A DNA stretch of 5,042 bases from the NCBI GenBank assembly GCA_023415515.1, contig JAEZKH010000472.1:1-5042 (forward strand). The letters are read 5' to 3'. Positions 1-4,898 of this stretch are shown here, piece by piece. Position 1 is the first letter of the stretch. The number at the start of each line of letters is the position of its first letter. The stretch is from Actinomycetes bacterium. GTDB taxonomy: Bacteria; Actinomycetota; Actinomycetes; Mycobacteriales; Mycobacteriaceae. The notes under the pieces are model-generated. The model saw only the letters and a list, made by a program, of their open reading frames with translations, was not told the origin of the DNA and searched no databases. The position numbers and the translations under genes were made by a program.

Positions 1-132
1 CCCTCGCCGAGGTGGCGCGTGACCGCGCACCAGAACTCGCCGAAGCCGCGCGGGGCCGTGCGGCGACCCTCGCCGAGGTGGCGCGTGACCGCGCACCAGA
101 ACTCGCCGAGGCCGCGCGCGAGCGCGCAGAAG
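1..132 (+). repeat. Two tandem copies of a 66-bp in-frame repeat
   Basis: Bases 1-43 are identical to 67-109, and the copies stay nearly identical to about base 52/118 before diverging. The period is 66 bp, which is two 11-residue units (22 codons). Each 66-bp unit also contains two looser 33-bp half-repeats (LAEVARDRAPE and LAEAAR-type). The array may extend left beyond the window. It is coding, has no spacers and is not a CRISPR array. Confidence 0.85.
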
Positions 133-209
133 CCGCGAAGGACCGCGCAGGTGATCTCGCAGACACGGCGCGCACCCAGACCAGAAAGCAGCGCCGCCGC
201 TTGAGTTGA
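1..209 (+). CDS. 3' end of a gene for an Ala/Arg/Glu-rich amphipathic helical repeat protein
   Basis: The frame is open from the left edge (first full codon at 3) to TGA at 207-209, so the start lies outside the window. The visible 68 residues are almost pure 11-residue repeats of the form LAEVARDRAPE / LAEAARGRAAT / LAEVARDRAPE / LAEAARERAEA, followed by a degenerate unit and a basic tail ending RKQRRRLS. Hendecad repeats with Leu/Ala/Val on one face and Arg/Glu/Asp on the other form long amphipathic helices, as in apolipoprotein-, LEA- or YtxH-like proteins that lie on membranes or polymers. No enzymatic motif is present. The basic C-terminus could contact nucleic acid, phospholipid head groups or other acidic partners; that is inference. 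I do not recognise the specific family, and the missing N-terminus may hold the informative domain. Confidence 0.72.
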   Translation, partial: LAEVARDRAPELAEAARGRAATLAEVARDRAPELAEAARERAEAAKDRAGDLADTARTQTRKQRRRLS

Positions 210-286
210 GTTCGCCGGACCGATCGCGTCGGGCCGGTAGATTGGCGCTACCCACAACCTTTCCCACAGAAGGGTCAGCAGCGACC

Positions 287-766
287 ATGACCGATCCGAC
301 ATATGGCAGCGATCCGAGACGTTATCCGCCGCCCTTTCCCGCGGGCCTCGAGGCGGGCGGGGTTGTCGTCAGATTCTTCGCACGGTTGATCGACGGCATC
401 ATCGTCGGCATCGTCAGCTTCCTGCTGAGTTTCTTCACCAACACGCTGTCCAGCATCTGGGTCACCGGTCTGTTCACCGGCCTGCTGATGTTCGTGTACT
501 TCCTCGCGTTCGAGACGGCCCAGGGTTGGACGCCGGGTAAGCGGGTGCTCGGACTGCGGGTGCACGGGCCCGCCGGCGCCCCGAAACCGTCGGCGCAGCA
601 GGCGGCGATCCGCAATGTCTGGACGCTGTTACCGATCATCCCGTTCGTCGGTGGTCTGCTGGCGTTCGTTGCGATGATCGTCATCGCGGTCACGATCAGC
701 AGCAGCCCGACCAAGCAGGGCAAGCACGACGAACTCGCCGGCGGAACGCAGGTCGTCAAGGGCTGA
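287..766 (+). CDS. RDD family integral membrane protein
   Basis: A 159-residue protein with the features of the RDD family (PF06271), small membrane proteins with three transmembrane helices and mostly unknown function; some members are linked to ion or solute transport. After a Pro/Tyr-rich cytoplasmic N-terminus comes the defining Arg...Asp motif, RFFARLIDGIIVGIV (29-43), leading into helix 1 (about 34-52). Helix 2 is at about 59-77. The loop WTPGKRVLGLRV (81-92) is a hallmark of the family. Helix 3 is at about 112-136, and the tail KQGKHDELAGGTQVV (143-157) matches the usual conserved end. I chose ATG 287 because it has an upstream AGAAGGG (268-274) and a family-like N-terminus. An in-frame TTG at 206, overlapping the stop of the preceding gene, would add 27 residues rich in Arg/Pro/Ser that look non-native. 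It converges on gntP with a 29-bp gap. Confidence 0.9.
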   Translation: MTDPTYGSDPRRYPPPFPAGLEAGGVVVRFFARLIDGIIVGIVSFLLSFFTNTLSSIWVTGLFTGLLMFVYFLAFETAQGWTPGKRVLGLRVHGPAGAPKPSAQQAAIRNVWTLLPIIPFVGGLLAFVAMIVIAVTISSSPTKQGKHDELAGGTQVVKG

Positions 767-778
767 CCTGGTCCGCTC

Positions 779-796
779 GGCGCGTCCGTTCGCGCT
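779..796. terminator. Weak GC hairpin between convergent RDD and gntP genes
   Basis: GGCGCG (779-784) can pair with CGCGCT (791-796) as five G-C pairs plus one G-T pair around a 6-base loop. It lies in the 29-bp gap between two convergent stop codons, where a bidirectional terminator is expected. There is no T-tract on either side and the stem touches the gntP stop codon, so this is only a candidate. Confidence 0.25.
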
Positions 797-2265
797 CAGA
801 TGACCAGCCCGAGGATCAGCACGAGGACCAACCCGGTGACCGATAGCACGGTCTCCATGATCGACCAGGTCTTGATCGTCTGACCCACGCTCATCCCGAA
901 GTATTCCTTCACGAGCCAGAAGCCGGCGTCGTTGACGTGTGAGAAGAACAGCGAGCCCGCCCCGACCGCGAGCACGATCAGCGACACCTGGCCGGTGCTC
1001 ATACCCTCGACGAGGCCGAGCATCAGCGACGACGCGGTGATCGTGGCGACGGTGGCCGAACCCGTTGCGAGCCGGATCAATACAGCGAGCACCCAGGCAA
1101 GCAGGATCGCCGAGATGTTGGCCGCCGTCGCCCACTCGGCCAGCTTCGTTCCGATGCCGGTGTCGACGAGCACCTGCTTGAACCCGCCACCCGCGGCGAC
1201 GATGAGGATGATGCCCGCCACCGGCGGTAGCGAGGTCTCGAGGCACTTGGCGACCTGGTCGCGGGTCATCGCAGCGCCACGGCCCAGGGTGAAGATGCCG
1301 ACGATCACCGCTATCAACAACGCCATCAGGGGCCGACCGAGGATGTCGAAGGTCTGCCGGAGCAGGTGGTTCTCATCGTCGATGAAGATGTCGACCAGCG
1401 CTTTGCCCATCATGAGGGCGACCGGCAGCAGAACCGAGAACAGGGTGATGCCGAACGACGGCCGCTGGCGTTCCGTCCTGGTGGCGGTCTGCGTCGCAGT
1501 GCCCACGTCGTCGCCGCCCTGGGCGGCGGCAACCGATCCGCCGCCGCCGTTGCGGCTGAAGTCATCGGCGTCGAACCGGTCGGGCACGTCGAGCACCACC
1601 CAGCGGCCCGCGAGGCGGCCGAACAACGGCCCTGCGACGATCACCGTCGGGATGGCGACCGCCACCCCGAGCGCCAGTGTGATGCCCAGGTCGGCACCGA
1701 GAAGGTCGATGGCCGTCAGTGGTCCAGGGTGGGGCGGCACGAGGCCGTGCATCGCCGAAAGACCCGCCAGCGCAGGAATTCCGACCGTCACGAGCGAGAG
1801 CTGCGACCGCTTGGCGACCAAGTAGATGACCGGCATCAGGAGCACAAGGCCGATCTCGAAGAACATCGGCAGCCCGATGATGGCACCGACCAGCGCCATC
1901 GCCCAGGGCAGCGCTCTCGGTGAGGAGTGACCCACGATCGTGTCCACGATCTCGTCGGCGCCGCCCGAGTCGGCGAGCAACTTGGCGAACATCGCACCGA
2001 GGGCGATCAGTACGCCGACCCCGGCGGCGGTGGTGCCGAACCCGTCGGCGAACGATTCGAGCACATCGCCGATGTTGACTCCCGCGACGATGCCGACGGT
2101 CAGTGCACCGAAGATCAGCGCAAGGAACGGATGGAGCTTGGCCATCGTGATCAACACGACGATCAACGCGATACCCGCCAGCGCGGCGAGCACGAGTTGC
2201 CAGCCCGCGGCGACGGGCTCGGCGAGCTCGGTGTCGGCCGCCAGGACGGTGAGTGCCGGGGTCAT
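796..2265 (-). CDS. gntP: GntP family gluconate permease (gluconate:H+ symporter)
   Basis: A 489-residue polytopic membrane protein of the GntP family (PF02447), which import gluconate or related sugar acids with protons. Family signatures run the whole length: LHPFLALIFGAL (44-55), GLPMFFEIGLVLLMP (131-145), AMHGLVPPHPGP (171-182), AAGGGFKQVLVDTGIG (357-372), RLATGSATVATITASS (398-413) and SHVNDAGFWLVKEYFGMS (442-459). Hydrophobic segments alternate with short loops, as expected for about 12-14 helices. It is longer than E. coli GntP/GntT relatives (about 440-450) because of an N-terminal extension and a hydrophilic Gly/Asp/Thr/Arg-rich loop at about 228-269. ATG 2265 overlaps the gntK stop (ATGA) and has AGGAG 5 bases upstream, so the two genes are translationally coupled in one operon. 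Gluconate is the best substrate guess because of gntK; a related aldonate cannot be excluded. Confidence 0.95.
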   Translation of the reverse strand: MTPALTVLAADTELAEPVAAGWQLVLAALAGIALIVVLITMAKLHPFLALIFGALTVGIVAGVNIGDVLESFADGFGTTAAGVGVLIALGAMFAKLLADSGGADEIVDTIVGHSSPRALPWAMALVGAIIGLPMFFEIGLVLLMPVIYLVAKRSQLSLVTVGIPALAGLSAMHGLVPPHPGPLTAIDLLGADLGITLALGVAVAIPTVIVAGPLFGRLAGRWVVLDVPDRFDADDFSRNGGGGSVAAAQGGDDVGTATQTATRTERQRPSFGITLFSVLLPVALMMGKALVDIFIDDENHLLRQTFDILGRPLMALLIAVIVGIFTLGRGAAMTRDQVAKCLETSLPPVAGIILIVAAGGGFKQVLVDTGIGTKLAEWATAANISAILLAWVLAVLIRLATGSATVATITASSLMLGLVEGMSTGQVSLIVLAVGAGSLFFSHVNDAGFWLVKEYFGMSVGQTIKTWSIMETVLSVTGLVLVLILGLVI

Positions 2266-2780
2266 GTGTTCTCCTGTTCGGTATCGCGCGAATCCGTCTG
2301 TGCGAGATAGCTTTCGACGATGGCGTCGATGTTCTGATCGACGTCGATGGTGACACCGCGCTCGTCGGGGGTGAGCGGTTCCAGGGTTTCGAACTGTGAG
2401 GCCAGCAGCGACGCAGGCATGAAGTGGCCTGGGCGACTGGCCTGCCGCCTACCGATGACTTCTGGTGACCCGGCGAGATGCAGGAAGATGACATCGGCGC
2501 AGTGCCGCCGAATCTGGTCGCGATACGTGAGCTTCAGCGCCGAGCAACTCATCACCCCGCCGTCGGTGCAGCGCGCGGAGAGCCACTGTCCGATCGCCTC
2601 CAGCCACGGGTAGCGGTCGTCGTCGTCGAGCGGTTCACCCGCGGTCATCTTCGCGATGTTCGCGGCCGGATGGAAGTCGTCGGCGTCGGCGAACGGCACG
2701 CGTAAGCGCTGCGCCAGTGCGGCGCCCACTGTCGACTTACCGGAGCCCGACACGCCCATCACCACGATTGGTGACCCCAT
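2262..2780 (-). CDS. gntK: Gluconokinase (ATP:D-gluconate 6-phosphotransferase)
   Basis: A 172-residue P-loop kinase of the GntK/shikimate-kinase-like group, converting gluconate to 6-phosphogluconate in the cytoplasm. The Walker A motif GVSGSGKST is at residues 9-17. The gluconokinase signature ADADDFHPAANIAKM (31-45) followed by GEPLDDDDRYPWL (48-60) is very close to the E. coli GntK pattern. Further family motifs are CSALKLTYRDQIR (79-91) and HFMPASLLASQFETLEP (119-135), the lid/substrate region. The length matches typical GntK (about 165-175). I chose ATG 2780 because AGGTGG lies 5 bases upstream; GTG 2789 would add three residues (MER) but falls inside that ribosome binding site. It is the first gene of the gntK-gntP operon and is divergent from the GntR-type regulator, the usual arrangement for a local repressor. 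Confidence 0.95.
   Translation of the reverse strand: MGSPIVVMGVSGSGKSTVGAALAQRLRVPFADADDFHPAANIAKMTAGEPLDDDDRYPWLEAIGQWLSARCTDGGVMSCSALKLTYRDQIRRHCADVIFLHLAGSPEVIGRRQASRPGHFMPASLLASQFETLEPLTPDERGVTIDVDQNIDAIVESYLAQTDSRDTEQENT
2271..2275 (-). promoter_or_regulatory. Ribosome binding site of gntP inside the end of gntK
   Basis: On the minus strand AGGAG precedes ATG 2265 by 5 bases (AGGAGAACACATGA). It is embedded in the last codons of gntK and fixes the gntP start at the ATGA overlap. Confidence 0.85.
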
Positions 2781-2785
2781 TCGCT

Positions 2786-2791
2786 CCACCT
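2786..2791 (-). promoter_or_regulatory. Ribosome binding site deciding the gntK start
   Basis: AGGTGG on the minus strand ends 5 bases before ATG 2780. The alternative GTG start (2789-2787) overlaps this site and has no good ribosome binding site of its own, so the ATG is preferred. Confidence 0.6.
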
Positions 2792-2798
2792 ACCCGTT

Positions 2799-2814
2799 TG
2801 TGCAAGACGTCACA
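2799..2814. promoter_or_regulatory. Candidate CRP (cAMP receptor protein) binding site
   Basis: TGTGCAAGACGTCACA matches TGTGA-N6-TCACA, the CRP/FNR-family consensus recognised in E. coli and closely approximated by mycobacterial CRP, at 9 of 10 positions; only the fifth base of the left arm (C for A) differs. It lies 19 bases upstream of the gntK ATG. If the gntK promoter proposed here is right, the site covers the transcription start, which would suit repression or modulation better than classic activation. Relative to the divergent regulator gene it lies about 98 bases upstream of the GTG. Confidence 0.45.
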
Positions 2815-2815
2815 C

Positions 2816-2844
2816 AGCATGCATCAATAGTCATACGATTTCAA
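2816..2844 (-). promoter_or_regulatory. Candidate gntK-gntP promoter
   Basis: On the minus strand TTGAAA (2844-2839) is followed after 17 bases by CATGCT (2821-2816). The -35 matches 4 of 6 and the -10 keeps the most conserved A2 and T6. The predicted start near 2809 would give a leader of about 29 bases containing AGGTGG. The segment is AT-rich compared with its surroundings. An alternative minus-strand pair is TTGCTG (2884-2879) with TATCTT (2862-2857). Confidence 0.35.
2826..2840. promoter_or_regulatory. Candidate GntR/FadR-family operator
   Basis: AATAGTCATACGATT is an interrupted inverted repeat (AAT-N-GT-NNN-AC-N-ATT) centred on 2833. Its core, TAGTCATACGA at 2828-2838, fits exactly TNGTNNNACNA, the consensus bound by FadR-subfamily GntR regulators. 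It lies between gntK and the divergent FadR-type regulator, over the -35/spacer of the proposed gntK promoter, where bound repressor would exclude RNA polymerase. I saw no second copy in this intergenic region. Confidence 0.62.
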
Positions 2845-2904
2845 GAGGATTACAGAAAGATATGTTCTTAGTTGCGCTCAGCAAACCTATGACAACATGT
2901 ATGT

Positions 2905-3630
2905 GTGGTATCGCCGTCAAACGTCAGCGCCTTGCATCGCAATCTGCTGACGGCGCTCGGCACCGGAATCGCGTCCGGCAGATATCCGGCGGGCCAGGTG
3001 CTCACGCTCGACGGCGTCAGCGCAGAGCACGGTGTCTCACGCAGCGTCGCGCGGGAAGCGATCCGCGTTCTGGAGTCGATGGGCATGGTCGCCTCGCGCC
3101 GCCGGGTGGGTATCACGATCCAGCCGTCGGACAAGTGGAACGTGTTCGACCCCGTCGTGATCCGCTGGCGACTCGAATCCGACGACCGGGCAGCCGTTTT
3201 GGTTTCGCTGTCCGAGTTACGCCGCGGATTCGAACCCACGGCGGCCGCGCTCGCCGCCCGGCGAGCCGATCCGCACCAGTGCCGGATCATGGCCGCGGCC
3301 GTGTCCGACATGGTGATACACGGTCGGGCGGGCGACCTCGAGTCGTATCTCCTTGCCGACAAGGTCTTCCATCGCACGCTGTTGGAGGCGAGCGGCAACG
3401 AGATGTTCCGTGCCCTCAACGACGTCGTGGCCGAGATCCTGACCGGCCGCACCCATCATCACATGATGCCGACGACTCCGAACCCGGTGGCGATCGAGCT
3501 GCACGACGAGGTCGCTCGCGCGATCCGGCTACGTGACGAGGCCGCTGCTGAGCGGGCGATGCGCGCGATCATCGACGAGGCGGCCACTGCGGTGGCCGAC
3601 GAGTTCTCCGTCGACGCCGACGGCCGGTAG
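2905..3630 (+). CDS. GntR family transcriptional regulator, FadR subfamily (FCD domain), probable repressor of gluconate genes
   Basis: A 241-residue protein. The N-terminal winged helix-turn-helix spans about 8-74, with the classic GntR pattern GRYPAGQVL (25-33), VSAEHGVSRSVAREAIRVLE (38-57) and GMVASRRRVGITIQP (60-74). The C-terminal all-helical FCD ligand domain spans about 97-226. Of the usual four FCD metal ligands, D152 and H156 (the D-x3-H motif) and H200 are present; the expected last His, 22 residues after H200, is I222. GTG 2905 is the only start upstream of the HTH, since the frame is closed by TGA at 2890. No Shine-Dalgarno precedes it, so the mRNA may be leaderless. Divergence from gntK and a fitting operator between them suggest a gluconate- or 6-phosphogluconate-responsive repressor; the effector is inferred. 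A short His/Met-rich stretch, THHHMMP, is at 183-189. Confidence 0.93.
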   Translation: MVSPSNVSALHRNLLTALGTGIASGRYPAGQVLTLDGVSAEHGVSRSVAREAIRVLESMGMVASRRRVGITIQPSDKWNVFDPVVIRWRLESDDRAAVLVSLSELRRGFEPTAAALAARRADPHQCRIMAAAVSDMVIHGRAGDLESYLLADKVFHRTLLEASGNEMFRALNDVVAEILTGRTHHHMMPTTPNPVAIELHDEVARAIRLRDEAAAERAMRAIIDEAATAVADEFSVDADGR

Positions 3631-3658
3631 CCCGGCCACGGCTGAAAACAGCGTCGGT

Positions 3659-3664
3659 GATACT
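3659..3664 (+). promoter_or_regulatory. Candidate -10 element for a leaderless transcript
   Basis: GATACT (4 of 6 to TATAAT, with A2 and T6 kept) ends 6 bases before GTG 3671, the spacing expected if transcription starts at the G of the start codon. No clear -35 is visible, which is common in mycobacterial promoters. The alternative is read-through from the regulator gene and use of a weak GGTGA at 3656-3660 as ribosome binding site. Confidence 0.3.
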
Positions 3665-3670
3665 GGGCTG

Positions 3671-4552
3671 GTGACTCGACAACCTCAGCTGGCGCGTCGC
3701 TTCTTCGACCGATTCGAACCGGTACACGCGGTCACGTACTTCTCCCCCGAGAGCAGGGCCGCGCTTGACGGGCTCGGGTATCGCGGCTTCTGGATGGGGT
3801 ATTTCGCGGCCCGCTCCGCGCCGCTTGGCATCGTGCCTGCCGAGGTCGTCACCGCCATCTTCTACAACTTCGCCGCATTTCGAGTGGCCAAGGCGCTGCC
3901 TGCGGCCTGGGAGGTCGCTCCGCCCGCCGCCGCGCTGCGGGCCCGCGAGGACTCCGCTGTCGCCACGCTACGTCGCTACGGGCTCTCAGGCGACGCGGTC
4001 CGGACGGCGGCAGAGTTGACCGCCAAGGCGGCACGCGGCGCACCGCTCGACGGACGGCCGCTTTTCGCCGCCAACGCGGCGCTGCCGTGGCCGACGGAAC
4101 CGCTCGCCGCGCTGTGGCACGCCACCACCCTGCTCCGGGAACATCGCGGCGACGGGCATGTCGCGGTGCTGACGTCGGCGGGGTTGTCAGGGCGGGAGTG
4201 CAATGTGCTGCACGCCGCGGCCGGTCGGGTGCCGCAGGAGATGATCATGCGAAGCAGAGACTACGACGACGAGCAATGGCGCCACTACCAGGACAGGTTG
4301 GAGCGACGCGGCTTGCTCGACGCCACCGGTGCGCTCACGGATGCCGGCCGCGGACTCAAACAACACATCGAGGACAGCACCGATCAGCTGGCCTTGGCCG
4401 CGCTCGACACGCTCGACGACGCCGAGGTCGAAGTCCTCTTCAGCGCCCTGACCCCGATCGCCAGAGCAGTCGTCGAAGGCGGAGATGTCCCGGCCGCCAC
4501 CCCGATGGGACTGAGCCGGGCTGACCTCGACGACGAAAGCGCGGGGCTGTAA
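3671..4552 (+). CDS. SCO6745 family protein (MarR-like winged-helix fold)
   Basis: A 293-residue soluble protein resembling the actinobacterial SCO6745 family, whose biochemical role is not established. The N-terminal half carries family-like motifs: FEPVHAVTYFSPESRAALD (15-33), GYRGFWMGYFAARSAPLG (36-53) and a Val/Ala-rich helix ending FRVAKALPAAWEV (70-82). The middle has LWHATTLLREHRGDGHVAVL (148-167). The C-terminal part looks like a MarR-type winged helix, with HYQDRLERRGLLD (205-217), GALTDAGRGLKQHIED (220-235) and STDQLA (236-241). I chose GTG 3671 because the family N-terminus (ARRFFDRFEPVHA) starts just after it. Extending upstream to 3533 would overlap the regulator gene in another frame and add Arg/Ser/Pro-rich sequence typical of a shadow frame. 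It lies 40 bp downstream of the regulator on the same strand, but nothing ties it to gluconate. DNA binding is suggested by the fold only. Confidence 0.85.
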   Translation: MTRQPQLARRFFDRFEPVHAVTYFSPESRAALDGLGYRGFWMGYFAARSAPLGIVPAEVVTAIFYNFAAFRVAKALPAAWEVAPPAAALRAREDSAVATLRRYGLSGDAVRTAAELTAKAARGAPLDGRPLFAANAALPWPTEPLAALWHATTLLREHRGDGHVAVLTSAGLSGRECNVLHAAAGRVPQEMIMRSRDYDDEQWRHYQDRLERRGLLDATGALTDAGRGLKQHIEDSTDQLALAALDTLDDAEVEVLFSALTPIARAVVEGGDVPAATPMGLSRADLDDESAGL

Positions 4553-4554
4553 AA

Positions 4555-4590
4555 CTGATTCGTGACGGGGTCGTGACCCCCGTTCATCAG
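4555..4590 (+). terminator. Hairpin downstream of the SCO6745-family gene
   Basis: ACGGGG (4565-4570) pairs perfectly with CCCCGT (4578-4583) around a 7-base loop. After a small internal loop, CTGAT (4555-4559) pairs with ATCAG (4586-4590). The structure starts 3 bases after the TAA stop, as expected for an intrinsic terminator, but there is no T-tract after it. Many high-GC actinobacterial terminators also lack one. The rest of the gap to 4703 shows no gene. Confidence 0.45.
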
Positions 4591-4703
4591 CGAATCGCGC
4601 CAGAGGCTGTCCTGACGTCGCCGGACGGGCGTTGCGCGAGACGGTGTTTCGGGTAGCCGACGCCCTCGCGCATATGGGGCGTGGTCGTCGTCGGCCATCG
4701 CGG

Positions 4704-4898
4704 TCACTTCTTCTTCAGCGCATCGGGCTTGTGCACTGCGTCGTCGCCGCTTTTGTCGCTCCGCACCCTGTACTGCGGCTCGTCCTTCGACGCGCGCACG
4801 GTGCGCCCCGCAGCCTGGGTGTCTGAGGTGAACTTCTCAATCCCAGGAATCGCGCTTGGAAGCTCGATCATCGAGCGCATGGTCAAGGCTGATGACAT
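4704..4898 (-). CDS. Hva1_TUDOR (DUF2945) domain protein lacking the start of the domain; possible gene remnant
   Basis: The last 48 residues match the C-terminal two-thirds of the Hva1_TUDOR (DUF2945) domain: EKFTSDTQAAGRT, then VRASKDEPQYRVRSDKSGDD and AVHKPDALKKK, followed by TGA. Members are small soluble proteins of about 60-80 residues with unknown function. The usual domain start, with a GD-V-W-type motif and a Gly-rich strand, is missing. It is replaced by unrelated sequence (MSSALTMRSMIELPSA), and no other minus-strand frame supplies it, so a simple frameshift does not explain the loss. The frame stays open back to GTG 4961; ATGs occur at 4898, 4880 and 4871, none with a convincing ribosome binding site. 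I give 4898 provisionally. The start overlaps the 3' end of the membrane gene, whose stop is at 4839-4837. It could be a 5'-deleted pseudogene or a divergent short protein. Confidence 0.6.
   Translation of the reverse strand: MSSALTMRSMIELPSAIPGIEKFTSDTQAAGRTVRASKDEPQYRVRSDKSGDDAVHKPDALKKK

Noticed and set aside
1..132. CRISPR-like or minisatellite array
   Set aside because: The repeats are contiguous multiples of 33 bp in frame, encode hendecads and have no spacers.
206..286. TTG 206 as start of the RDD protein
   Set aside because: It would overlap the preceding stop (TTGA), but the 27 added residues look non-coding and ATG 287 has an AGAAGGG upstream.
932..1825. Long plus-strand open frames opposite gntP (932-1825, 1366-1923, 1927-2310)
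   Set aside because: They are antisense to a strongly conserved permease, are Arg/Pro/Ser/His-rich with no domain, and arise from high-GC codon bias on the other strand.
1562..2494. Minus-strand open frame of 310 codons overlapping gntP and gntK
   Set aside because: It is a +1 shadow frame crossing two well-identified genes; the product is Arg-rich low-complexity sequence.
2895..2900. ACATGT palindrome just before the regulator start as a second operator
   Set aside because: Symmetry does not extend beyond six bases and it does not fit TNGTNNNACNA.
3533..3670. Upstream extension of the SCO6745-family gene to ATG 3533
   Set aside because: It would overlap the regulator gene by about 100 bases in another frame, and the added residues look like out-of-frame translation, not a family N-terminus.
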